Of a DNA stretch of 12,311 bases, positions 1-7,016 are shown piece after piece. Source of the stretch: Desulfobacterales bacterium (lineage in GTDB: Bacteria; Desulfobacterota; Desulfobacteria; Desulfobacterales; JAFDCJ01); the NCBI GenBank assembly GCA_020345785.1, contig CP070771.1, positions 5,257,375 to 5,269,685 on the forward strand, written 5' to 3'. Below the pieces are notes generated by a model. That model saw nothing but the letters and a program-made list of their open reading frames with translations. It was not told the DNA's origin and did no database searches. Each line of letters begins with the position of its first letter. The stretch's first letter is position 1. The position numbers were made by a program, and so were the translations under genes.

Positions 1-1
1 G

Positions 2-445
2 CCGGTAAAAGGCGGTCCGCCGATGCTGGTGTTACCGCTGGAACCCGGTGAGCGCTTCACGCTACATTATTACCATTCGGTGGAAAATGCCCCCATCTGG
101 GAAGAGCACAGCCTTGATGAGTCGGGGCGTATCTATATCGAAGAGGAGCGCTATTTAAAATTCGGAGCCGGCATGGGCCGGATGCCCGGGGTGGGGCGGC
201 TGGTCCAAAAGGGACCCTATGAGGCCATTGTCGACATGCACCTGCCGACAGGGGATTTTATTTTGAGAATCGGCAGCCGCGGAGTGGACCACACCGTCAT
301 CTGGCGCGGGATCCCCACCAACCTTTCGGATGTGGCCCCCCATCAGGCCGTGCGCTTTTCAGCGCGGCCGATAAGTCTGTTCTACGGTTGGTGGCGCCGT
401 TTTTTTCCGCATTCGGCCACACCGGTCTCGGGCCGTAGTTGGTAA
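2..445 (+). CDS. DUF1850 protein, TRAP-transporter associated (5' end outside window)
   Basis: The product resembles DUF1850 proteins, a small family of unknown function usually encoded beside TAXI-type TRAP transporter genes. Seen: a segment 'FTLHYYHSVENAPIWEE' followed by 'YLKFGAGMG', which fits the family pattern of a His-Ser-Val-Glu core and a later GAG motif. The frame is open to the left edge (PVKGGPP precedes the first visible Met at position 23) and no Shine-Dalgarno sequence precedes that Met. The true start, probably with a signal or membrane segment, therefore lies upstream of the window. The visible part ends in a basic, aromatic tail (YGWWRRFF). The TRAP permease gene follows after 89 bp on the same strand, so the two are probably co-transcribed. 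Family membership is fairly sure; the molecular role is unknown. Confidence 0.8.
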   Translation, partial: PVKGGPPMLVLPLEPGERFTLHYYHSVENAPIWEEHSLDESGRIYIEEERYLKFGAGMGRMPGVGRLVQKGPYEAIVDMHLPTGDFILRIGSRGVDHTVIWRGIPTNLSDVAPHQAVRFSARPISLFYGWWRRFFPHSATPVSGRSW

Positions 446-534
446 TCTTGTGCATGTTGGGGCAAAAAAGTTGGACGGCGACAATTGTACCATATTTAAA
501 TTCATAATTCCGGCTTGTCCGGGTTAGAAATTGA

Positions 535-2586
535 GTGATGCCAGGGCAAACTTCAAACGAAAAATTCAACCAGCCATCAAATGAAATAACGGCCGGGAAT
601 AGCGTGTCCACCGGCCGCCATGCGTCTTTGGTGCAGGCGACGGCCGCAATCGTTTTGGTGCTTTCCGTTAGTTTAAGCCTGTATCAACTCTACACGGCAG
701 GGATTGCCGCCTTAACGGCCCTGGTTCAACGTTCAATTCATCTGGGTGCCATCCTTTCGCTGACGTTTCTGTTGAAACCTCCTTTTAAAGGTGTACGCAA
801 GGATAAATTAAACCTGTGGGTTATTCTGGACTGGGCATTGGTGATTCTGTCCGCTGTCTGTGTCATCTATATTTGTTACAATCTCAATGCAATTTTTGAG
901 CGACAGGGAGACTGGCTGCCCAGCGATTTGGTCATCAGTATCATCGGTACGTTTCTCGTGCTGGAGGCCTGTCGCAGGGTGATCGGGATCGTCATGACCG
1001 GCATCTGTCTGACGGCGATTGCCTATGCCTTATTCGGGCCGTACATGCCCGAGCTGATCATTCACAAGGGTTACAGCATCGAGCGGATTGCCACGACCCT
1101 GTGGCTCACCACTGAGGGCATTTTCGGCCTGCCGATCGGTGTGGCGGCCACCTTTGTTTATGTATTCGTATTGTTCGGAGCCGTGCTGGAGGCAACCGGC
1201 GGCGGCAACTTTTTCATCGATCTGGCTTACGCTCTGACCGGCCGTTTTTCAGGCGGCCCGGCTAAAACCGCCGTGGTGGCTTCGGGTTTCATGGGCTCGG
1301 TCTCAGGATCCGCGGTCGGCAATGTGGTGGCGACCGGTTCTTTCACCATCCCGATGATGAAACGCGTCGGCTACCGGCCCCATGTGGCCGGCGCGATCGA
1401 GGCGGCGGCATCGACCGGCGGCCAGCTCATGCCGCCGATCATGGGTGCCGGTGCCTTTCTGATGGCGGAATTCACCAACACCAGCTATCTGACCATTATC
1501 AAGGTGGCGCTGGTCCCGGCCATCATGTATTATCTGACCGTACTGTTTTTCGTGCATTTCGAAGCCCAGAAACAAGACCTGGGCGGTCAGCCCAAAGAAA
1601 ATCTTCCCAAGATCCGCAGTGTTTTGCGTAAAGGCCTGCACTTCATTATTCCCCTGGGCATCCTGATTTATGTGCTGGTAGCCAACTATTCGCCCATGAT
1701 GGCGGGTTTTGTGGCTGTTCTGAGCACGTTTGCCGCCAGTCTGATTGCCAATCTCGTGCGTTGGACGGCGTCCGCCAATCAAATCTCGACGGACGGTTCT
1801 GCGCGCAGGAGTCTCTATGATTTCGGCCGTCATGAATTCAAACAGGTGATAGGATCCTTGGAGAAAGGTGCCCGCAACGCGATTATGGTCTCGGTGGCCT
1901 GTGCGGCCGCCGGCATCATCGTCGGCATGGTCACTCTGACCGGCATGGGCCTCAAGTTTTCCAGTCTGGTTTTGGATCTCAGCTTTGGCATCAAGGCCCT
2001 GGCGATTCTGTTGATCGGCGCTGCGTCGCTGGTCCTGGGCATGGGACTGCCGGTAACTGCCAGTTACATCGTGCTGGCAACCCTGGCCGGCCCGGCCTTG
2101 CTGGATATGGGCGTGCCCATACTGGTATCGCACATGATCGTGTTCTGGTATTCTCAGGATGCCAACGTCACGCCGCCGGTAAGCTTGGCCAGTTTTGCCG
2201 GGGCCGGTGTGGCCGGCGCCCATCCCATGCAAACCGCCTTCACCTCCTGGAAACTGGCCAAAGGACTGTACATCATTCCCATTATCATGGCCTACCGCCC
2301 GCTTCTCGGGATGGGACCCGGCTACGAGCTTCTCCACTGGGAGGTTATCTTTACCATGATTACCACCACCGTGGGCCTGGTGGCTTTTGCTGCGGCGCTG
2401 GAGCGCTACTTATTCCGGCCCGCCACCTGGCTGGAAACGGGATTGTTTACGGTGGCGGCGGCCGGATTATTCTGGACTGAGTTGTGGGCGGACCTGATCG
2501 GCTGGGCCGCTTTCATCGTGGTGGTTTTGCTGCAGAAATTTTATGATCCCCGGATCAAACGCTCCCGCAGGGCAGCTGAAGTCTGA
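535..2586 (+). CDS. TRAP transporter permease, fused 4TM/12TM (DctQ-DctM) type
   Basis: This is an integral inner-membrane permease of a tripartite ATP-independent periplasmic transporter, which takes up organic solutes using an ion gradient and a periplasmic binding protein. At 683 residues it has the length of the fused small plus large subunit type that pairs with TAXI binding proteins. After a polar N-terminus of about 30 residues there are hydrophobic segments throughout. Family motifs seen: GSVSGSAVGNVVATG at about residues 254-268, STGGQLMPP at 293-301, GMGLPVTASY from about 502, and SQDANVTPP at about 540-548. The start is uncertain: GTG at 535 is followed directly by ATG at 538, and neither has a clear Shine-Dalgarno. 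The DUF1850 gene lies 89 bp upstream. No binding protein gene is visible; it probably lies left of the window. The substrate cannot be read from the sequence. Confidence 0.93.
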   Translation: MMPGQTSNEKFNQPSNEITAGNSVSTGRHASLVQATAAIVLVLSVSLSLYQLYTAGIAALTALVQRSIHLGAILSLTFLLKPPFKGVRKDKLNLWVILDWALVILSAVCVIYICYNLNAIFERQGDWLPSDLVISIIGTFLVLEACRRVIGIVMTGICLTAIAYALFGPYMPELIIHKGYSIERIATTLWLTTEGIFGLPIGVAATFVYVFVLFGAVLEATGGGNFFIDLAYALTGRFSGGPAKTAVVASGFMGSVSGSAVGNVVATGSFTIPMMKRVGYRPHVAGAIEAAASTGGQLMPPIMGAGAFLMAEFTNTSYLTIIKVALVPAIMYYLTVLFFVHFEAQKQDLGGQPKENLPKIRSVLRKGLHFIIPLGILIYVLVANYSPMMAGFVAVLSTFAASLIANLVRWTASANQISTDGSARRSLYDFGRHEFKQVIGSLEKGARNAIMVSVACAAAGIIVGMVTLTGMGLKFSSLVLDLSFGIKALAILLIGAASLVLGMGLPVTASYIVLATLAGPALLDMGVPILVSHMIVFWYSQDANVTPPVSLASFAGAGVAGAHPMQTAFTSWKLAKGLYIIPIIMAYRPLLGMGPGYELLHWEVIFTMITTTVGLVAFAAALERYLFRPATWLETGLFTVAAAGLFWTELWADLIGWAAFIVVVLLQKFYDPRIKRSRRAAEV

Positions 2587-2643
2587 TTGGACTTCTAATA
2601 GTCGACCAAGAATCCGCTCGGTAGAGGTGGGCACAGCGGGCAG

Positions 2644-2690
2644 CAAATTTATCGCAAAAATTTGTAGTCCTCCCCTTTTTCAAAGGGGAG
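2644..2690. repeat. Two small inverted repeats after the TRAP gene
   Basis: Seen: caaattt (2644-2650) pairs with aaatttg (2658-2664) around a 7-nt loop. Directly after it ctccccttt (2670-2678) pairs with aaaggggag (2682-2690) around a 3-nt loop, followed by 'ttagaggggattt'. The second hairpin resembles the 'cccctttttcaaagggg ... aggggattt' intergenic repeat that occurs in many bacterial genomes (from memory, not checked). It lies about 85 bp after the TRAP stop and could act as a 3' processing or termination structure, but there is no T-tract after the stem, so I do not call an intrinsic terminator. Confidence 0.55.
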
Positions 2691-2750
2691 TTAGAGGGGA
2701 TTTCGCATTCGATCAAACTGGCCGATCCGCGGCCAGCGGCGCCGCTGACA

Positions 2751-2830
2751 CCTGACACCTTTAAAAAATTTACTGCCTTGGCAACATCGACAAAATATTG
2801 TCGATGTCGTTTTGCTAAGCGCTTAGGAAA
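2751..2830 (+). repeat. Structured intergenic repeat, copy 1 (upstream of creatininase-family gene)
   Basis: This is an imperfect copy of the element at 7185-7270, in the same orientation. Shared parts in order: 'cctgacacct' (2751-2760), an AT-rich spacer, an imperfect left outer arm (about 2773-2782), an inner palindrome (2784-2807) containing 'cgacaa...ttgtcgatg', and 'gctaagcgc' (2814-2822). The inner palindrome has arms acatcgacaa and ttgtcgatgt. The right end also holds a perfect 12-bp palindrome, ctaagcgcttag (2815-2826). It ends about 34 bp before the creatininase-family start, so it lies in that gene's leader or promoter. It may be a small dispersed element or a pair of regulator sites; the sequence alone does not decide. 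Confidence 0.6.
2784..2807. promoter_or_regulatory. 24-bp near-perfect palindrome, possible operator or hairpin
   Basis: The 10-base arms acatcgacaa (2784-2793) and ttgtcgatgt (2798-2807) are exact reverse complements around 'aata', leaving one mismatched pair near the centre. It lies 56 bp before the creatininase-family start codon. As DNA it has the symmetry of a dimeric repressor site; as RNA it would form a stable hairpin without a T-tract. Because a related palindrome sits in the second repeat copy at 7220-7244, away from any start codon, it may simply be the core of the repeat. Confidence 0.4.
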
Positions 2831-2851
2831 TCTACCTAATTTCAATTTACC

Positions 2852-2857
2852 GGGAGA
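2852..2857 (+). promoter_or_regulatory. Ribosome binding site of the creatininase-family gene
   Basis: The sequence gggaga lies seven bases before the ATG at 2864 and supports that start. Confidence 0.65.
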
Positions 2858-2863
2858 CATTAA

Positions 2864-3604
2864 ATGACGGCGATGCATTTGGATCGAATGACCTGGGCCG
2901 AAGTAAAAGCAGCGATCGATAATGGAAGGAACACGGTGGTTGTGCCCTTTGGTTCCACCGAACAGCATGGCCGGCATTTGCCGTTGGGCACAGATGCCGT
3001 TTTGGGTGATGAATTGGGCTGGCGACTGGCCGAGCGCCTGGATGCCTTTTTAGCACCAACCGTCCGCATCGGCTGCTCGGAGCAACACTTGTCCTTTCCC
3101 GGTACCATTTCGTTGCGAGAAGAAACATTTAAGCAGGTGGTCATCGATGTGGTCGCGAGCCTTTCCCGCCACGGTTTCCGGCGCATCGTGCTTTTGCCGA
3201 CCCACGGCGGAAATTTTAAACCTCTGGCGCAGGCCTTTGCCGTTCTGGAACCGGTTGAAATTGTCAGGGTACTCGCTTTCACGGATTTGGAGGGATTTGT
3301 TAACGTTGCCTTTGAAAGCTCCGGATCATTCGGTGTAACGCCAGCGCAGTCGGGGGCCCACTCCGGTGAATGGGAAACATCCGCCATGCTGGCGCTCAGA
3401 CCGGAACAGGTGAAGATGGATCAGGTGGCTGAAGGATTTATGGGGGAATTATCCGAAATTTTAGCCAAAGTTTTTGACGGCATCCAGAACCTGGACGAAA
3501 ACGGCGTTCTGGGGGATCCACGCCCGGCGACAACCGCCGCCGGCAAAAAGTATATTGAGGATATAGTTGATTTTCTTTACCATTGGGTCAGGGATCAAGA
3601 TTAG
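2864..3604 (+). CDS. Creatininase-family metal-dependent amidohydrolase
   Basis: This is a probable cytoplasmic metalloenzyme that hydrolyses a C-N bond in an amide or cyclic amide. At 246 residues it has the normal family length, with no signal peptide. Seen: FGSTEQHGRHLPLGTDA (about residues 29-45), with Glu33, His35 and Asp44 matching the metal ligands of the family; a THGGN loop (113-117) where many relatives have NGHGGN; and AHSGEWET (165-172), matching the conserved H-[AS]-G-E-x-E-T segment. The family includes creatininase, the deformylase ArfB and the peptidase MftE, so the substrate is open. Creatinine itself is unlikely because the NGHYEN-type loop of true creatininase is absent. 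It lies 277 bp after the TRAP permease on the same strand, separated by repeats, so a shared pathway is possible but not shown. No terminator with a T-tract follows. Confidence 0.88.
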   Translation: MTAMHLDRMTWAEVKAAIDNGRNTVVVPFGSTEQHGRHLPLGTDAVLGDELGWRLAERLDAFLAPTVRIGCSEQHLSFPGTISLREETFKQVVIDVVASLSRHGFRRIVLLPTHGGNFKPLAQAFAVLEPVEIVRVLAFTDLEGFVNVAFESSGSFGVTPAQSGAHSGEWETSAMLALRPEQVKMDQVAEGFMGELSEILAKVFDGIQNLDENGVLGDPRPATTAAGKKYIEDIVDFLYHWVRDQD

Positions 3605-3756
3605 AGAACTTCTTGATTTATTATCCTCGAGAAAAAGATCAATTTTCCCGTTATTTTCTAAAATCCGATCAACAGTCGCAAATATTCGGTAATTGCGGCA
3701 CCTGATCGTTAAAACTCCGGCTTCACTAAAATAAAACTAAATGCATTTAATATTAG

Positions 3757-4068
3757 CTAAATTAATTTATAATAGTGCAAACTTTTTCTTGACAAAGCAA
3801 CCCCACTTTTATACGGGGATTTTAGCTCACGTTCGATCTGCCTGGGAGTGAAATTCTCCATCTCGCCTGCGATTTCATCCGAAATGCCAATTTGCCTGAT
3901 TTTAGTTGCAAGCCCAAACGTTCTTTAATTTCCAAACTCATTTTTGACAGTTAAAGCAATTTTCGAATGCCGAAAATCCGCTAACTTACTAAAATTATTA
4001 GAGGCGAGTTTGTGCTGAGCCCTAAAAGGTAGTGCCACAGAACCCCGGGAAACAAGTTGACCGCGCAT
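3757..4068 (-). pseudogene. Possible decayed reading frame with one in-frame stop
   Basis: Read on the minus strand from ATG at 4068, one frame gives 47 codons (beginning MRGQLVSRGSVALP), a TAA at 3925-3927, then 55 more codons (including IRQIGISDEIAGEMEN and FTPRQIERELKSP) to a TAG at 3757-3759. The second half is rich in charged residues and reads like soluble protein, but I recognise no family and there is no convincing ribosome binding site. In AT-rich DNA two such stretches can arise by chance. It is listed as a weak candidate for a broken gene, not as an expressed one. Confidence 0.18.
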
Positions 4069-4097
4069 TAAATAACATAAATTGGGAGTGTCCACTC

Positions 4098-4187
4098 ATG
4101 GAGGCTCATAGGTTTGCACGCGTTAAAAAGTCTGGAAAATACCAATATCTTCAAATCGATTCTGTGAAAATTCCATACTCACAATAG
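4098..4187 (+). pseudogene. Remnant resembling the N-terminus of an IS1634-type transposase
   Basis: A 29-codon frame begins at ATG 4098 and contains FARVKKSGKYQYLQI, followed by a stop at 4185. IS1634-family (IS4 group) transposases commonly begin with a stretch of this kind, Arg-x-Lys-Lys-x-Gly-Lys-Tyr-x-Tyr-Leu, followed by a conserved Asn-x-Arg region. Here the match ends after about 20 residues and no transposase-like sequence follows in any frame before the acylase. This suggests the broken 5' tip of an insertion sequence. Terminal inverted repeats could not be located. The short length limits certainty. Confidence 0.45.
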
Positions 4188-4256
4188 AAATAGAATAACC
4201 CGCAAACTTTTGGCGAGGATGATGAGAAAAGGTTTCCAGAAGATGCCGATACGGTG

Positions 4257-4288
4257 CCTCCAAGGGGATCTCTAAGGCCTCTTGGAGG
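4257..4288. repeat. Inverted repeat in the acylase upstream region
   Basis: The arm cctccaag (4257-4264) is the exact reverse complement of cttggagg (4281-4288), with a 16-nt loop. The plus strand continues with the T-rich 'gatttaatttta' but has no continuous T-run, so termination is only possible. It sits about 150 bp before the acylase start and could insulate that gene from upstream transcription. Confidence 0.35.
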
Positions 4289-4421
4289 GATTTAATTTTA
4301 GTGAGACAGCCCTTGGTCGTGCAATATCATCGACCCGTCCTTAGTTGTTACCCTTTTCTAGCTACCGACCAACTTATCTCTCAACAATGGGAAGTGACAA
4401 AATTTTAGCAAAAAAGAAGAA

Positions 4422-4430
4422 AAGGAGGTG
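4422..4430 (+). promoter_or_regulatory. Strong ribosome binding site of the acylase gene
   Basis: The sequence aaggaggtg is a full match to the anti-Shine-Dalgarno core and ends five bases before the ATG at 4436. It is the strongest ribosome binding site in the window and fixes the start codon. Confidence 0.85.
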
Positions 4431-4435
4431 TCCCT

Positions 4436-6955
4436 ATGGACATTACAAAAAGGATAGATAAAGGTTACAATATTTCTGTACGGCAAAAGCTTCTCGCAAT
4501 TTTATTTATGGCGCTTATTGCTTTTGCTTTAATGCTCCTACCTTCCATAGGAGAGGCTAAGGGTAAGCATCATAAGCATTATAAGCATAAGAAGCCTAGC
4601 GTGACCTACGAAGTATCCGGACTGGAGGATCCCGCGGAGATTCTTGTGGACAAATGGGGGGTTCCCCACTTGTTTGCAAACAAATTGTACGACACCTTCT
4701 TCGTGCAGGGTTTCAATGCTGCCCGAGACAGATTGTGGCAGATTGACCTTTGGAGAAAGCGCGGCCTTGGTCTCCTATCGGGGACCTTCGGATCAAGTTT
4801 TATAGAAAAAGACCGCGCAGCCAGATTGTTCCTGTATCGTGGCGACATGTACACGGAATGGTTGGCATACGGTTCAGACGCAAAGCGGATCTCGCAAGCT
4901 TATGTCAAAGGTGTTAATGAATACATTAAACTGGTCAAACAAAACCCTGATCTGATGCCTTGGGAGTTTGAGTTCCTAAACTATGAGCCAGATTTCTGGT
5001 CTCCTGAAGACGTCGTACGGATGCGAAGCCATGGACTGGTGAGGAATGTGCGTAATGAAGTGACGCGAGCCTTATTGGTTCGTGACTACGGCTTGGAGGT
5101 CGATAAAGTTCGAAGAAGGCTAGAGCCTCCATGGGAAACAGAAATACCGGATGGGCTCGATCTATCGCTTATTCCTGAGGATGTTTTAGATGTTTACAAC
5201 CTGGCCACGGGGGGCGTGGTGTTCACGAGTGATATGTTGGCGGCGGCTGCTTCGCATGACCCCAAAAATTTGCGCGAATTTGTTACGCGCAAGCTACTTG
5301 AAGTGCAGCCCAGGGAGGAGGCTGGCATTGGAAGCAACAACTGGGCGATCTCGCCTAGTCTTACATCGACAGGGCGCCCCATTCTGGAAAACGACCCCCA
5401 CCGTTCACAGACGGTTCCTTCTTTACGCTACATTGCGCATCTGGTTGCTCCTGGGTTGAACGTGATCGGCGCTGGTGAGCCCGGATTACCGGGCATCTCC
5501 ATCGGGCATAACGAGCGGGTTGCATTCGGGCTCACGATCTTCTCTATCGATCAGGAGGATCTCTACGTATATGAAACCAACGGATCAAACGAATACAGAT
5601 ACAAGGACCACTGGGAGCCCATGGAGATAGTGACCGAAACCATTCCAGTGTACGGGAGCGACCCTGTAAGTGTCGAGCTTAAGTTTACTCGTCACGGGCC
5701 GGTCATCTATGAATATGACAACGTCGCGTTTGCGGTTCGGGCAGCCTGGCTCGAACCAGGTATGGCACCCTACTTCGGCAGCATCGAGTATATGAGAGCT
5801 CAGAGCTGGGATCAGTTTCTCGCCGCGATGAATCGATGGGGGGCGCCATCTGAAAATCAGGTATATGCTGACGTCGACGGCAACATTGGTTGGAAACCCG
5901 GAGGGCGGGCGCCCATCCGGCCAAATTGGGACGGTCTGATGCCGGTTCCGGGTGATGGGCGATATGAGTGGGCCGGCTTCTGGGACATGGATCAACTCCC
6001 TGTCGAGCATAATCCCGAACGAGGTTGGGTTGCTACCGCCAACAATATGAACCTTTTTGGTGCTACTGAAAATGGTTTTCAAACACCAAACCCCTACCCT
6101 TACGAGGAACGGAAGCTCGGATTTGAGTGGTCAAATCCAAACAGGATTCAGCGCATTAATGAAGTTCTTAGCGCTGCATCGAAAGTTACTCTCAAAGATA
6201 TGTGGGATCTGAAAAACGATTATGTGACCATGGAGGGTCTAAGAATAGTTACAGTGCTGCGGGAGGAGGAACTTGTCTCGCCTGATCTGAAAGTATCAAA
6301 GGCCCTGCAAATACTTACATCCTGGGATGCTGTTTTAGACGCGGATTCAACGGCTGCGGCTATCTTCCAGCGGTGGTGGCGAAACGGGTATTTGCGCAGG
6401 GCGATAAGAGACAGGATGGTCACCGTACCACCCGAGGCGCGTCAAGCCGTGGGATCAGGTGACTACCTGGTTATGATTGAGCTAATCGAAAACCCCGATG
6501 GTAGGTTAGGGCCGAATCCAGTGGAGGCCAGGAATGAGGCTATCTTGGCCAGCCTGCTTGAGGCTGTTACATATCTGGAGAACCTGCTTGGTCCAGACAT
6601 GGAGAAATGGACTTATGGCGCGGTACACACGAGATCCTACACGCATCAACTATCCGATCTTGTGGACGAGGAGACGCGTGAACTGATCGACGTCGGACCT
6701 CCCTATCCCAGAGGCGGTGGTAGTGGGTCCGTAGGTGCCGACGGTGCTTCATGGGGCATGGTTCTGGATGTTGGGAAATGGGATCACTCGATTGCTATAA
6801 GTACCCCCGGCCAGTCAGGCGATCCATATAGTCCCCACTATGACGACCTTTTTCCAATTTGGGCTGAAAACCAGAGTTTTCCGTTGCTGTACAGTGAAGG
6901 AAGAGTCAAAGCAGCGACCGAGCAGATTATTCGACTGAAGCCGTCGGGTGATTAA
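4436..6955 (+). CDS. Penicillin acylase family protein (S45 Ntn-hydrolase), secreted
   Basis: The product is an 839-residue precursor of an N-terminal-nucleophile amidohydrolase that cuts itself into alpha and beta chains and hydrolyses amides such as beta-lactam side chains or acyl-homoserine lactones. Seen: a signal peptide with a hydrophobic core at about residues 19-36 and probable cleavage near Ala41; a His/Lys-rich tract at 42-53; VDKWGVPHLFA (71-81), the usual start of the alpha chain; RDRLWQIDLWRKRGLGLLSG; the autocleavage site Gly299-Ser300 within GSNNWAI, where Ser300 becomes the nucleophile; DPH at 320-322; HNERVAFGLT; and Asn536/Asn537 in TANNMN, about 237 residues into the beta chain, where penicillin G acylase has its oxyanion-hole Asn241. 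All key residues are present, so it is probably active in the periplasm. It stands alone with its own leader. The substrate is not predictable. Confidence 0.92.
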   Translation: MDITKRIDKGYNISVRQKLLAILFMALIAFALMLLPSIGEAKGKHHKHYKHKKPSVTYEVSGLEDPAEILVDKWGVPHLFANKLYDTFFVQGFNAARDRLWQIDLWRKRGLGLLSGTFGSSFIEKDRAARLFLYRGDMYTEWLAYGSDAKRISQAYVKGVNEYIKLVKQNPDLMPWEFEFLNYEPDFWSPEDVVRMRSHGLVRNVRNEVTRALLVRDYGLEVDKVRRRLEPPWETEIPDGLDLSLIPEDVLDVYNLATGGVVFTSDMLAAAASHDPKNLREFVTRKLLEVQPREEAGIGSNNWAISPSLTSTGRPILENDPHRSQTVPSLRYIAHLVAPGLNVIGAGEPGLPGISIGHNERVAFGLTIFSIDQEDLYVYETNGSNEYRYKDHWEPMEIVTETIPVYGSDPVSVELKFTRHGPVIYEYDNVAFAVRAAWLEPGMAPYFGSIEYMRAQSWDQFLAAMNRWGAPSENQVYADVDGNIGWKPGGRAPIRPNWDGLMPVPGDGRYEWAGFWDMDQLPVEHNPERGWVATANNMNLFGATENGFQTPNPYPYEERKLGFEWSNPNRIQRINEVLSAASKVTLKDMWDLKNDYVTMEGLRIVTVLREEELVSPDLKVSKALQILTSWDAVLDADSTAAAIFQRWWRNGYLRRAIRDRMVTVPPEARQAVGSGDYLVMIELIENPDGRLGPNPVEARNEAILASLLEAVTYLENLLGPDMEKWTYGAVHTRSYTHQLSDLVDEETRELIDVGPPYPRGGGSGSVGADGASWGMVLDVGKWDHSIAISTPGQSGDPYSPHYDDLFPIWAENQSFPLLYSEGRVKAATEQIIRLKPSGD

Positions 6956-6983
6956 ACAGACAGCCTATAACAAAGCACAGATA

Positions 6984-7016
6984 GGAGGGGGCAGGTTTTA
7001 GTTCTACCTGCCCTCC
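6984..7016 (+). terminator. Hairpin after the acylase gene, likely terminator or 3' stabiliser
   Basis: The arms gggcaggt (6989-6996) and acctgccc (7006-7013) pair exactly around a 9-nt loop, and 'gga' with 'tcc' at the outer edges can extend the stem. It starts about 30 bp after the acylase stop. No T-run follows, so this is not a textbook intrinsic terminator. Position and stability make a role at the end of this transcript plausible. Confidence 0.45.

Larger units (their letters stand above)
3605..4435. other. 831-bp AT-rich region without an intact gene
   Basis: The left part (3605-3790) is markedly AT-rich and includes a perfect TATAAT at 3768-3773 with no good -35 partner, and a TTGACA at 3789-3794 with a weak TATACG 15 bp further on. 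These are promoter-like strings, not promoters I can assert. The middle holds a possible decayed minus-strand reading frame (3757-4068) and a transposase-like N-terminal remnant (4098-4187). The right part holds an inverted repeat (4257-4288) and the acylase leader. No long open frame runs through it in either direction. The composition differs from the flanking genes and fits accumulated insertion debris. Confidence 0.6.

Noticed and set aside
1303..2337. 344-codon open frame on the minus strand
   Set aside because: It lies wholly inside the TRAP permease gene in antisense. Its translation is rich in Gly, His, Gln and Arg without domains, as expected of a shadow of a GC-rich membrane-protein gene.
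2670..2690. Intrinsic terminator for the TRAP gene
   Set aside because: The stem is good, but neither strand has a T-run after it, and the sequence resembles a common intergenic repeat.
3789..3815. Promoter made of TTGACA and TATACG
   Set aside because: The 15-bp spacing is short, the -10 box is weak, and it is more than 600 bp from the next intact plus-strand gene.
4190..4295. Possible coding frame 'NNPQTFGEDDEKRFPEDAD'
   Set aside because: The frame is bounded by stops within about 35 codons, has no start codon in good context, and matches nothing I recognise.
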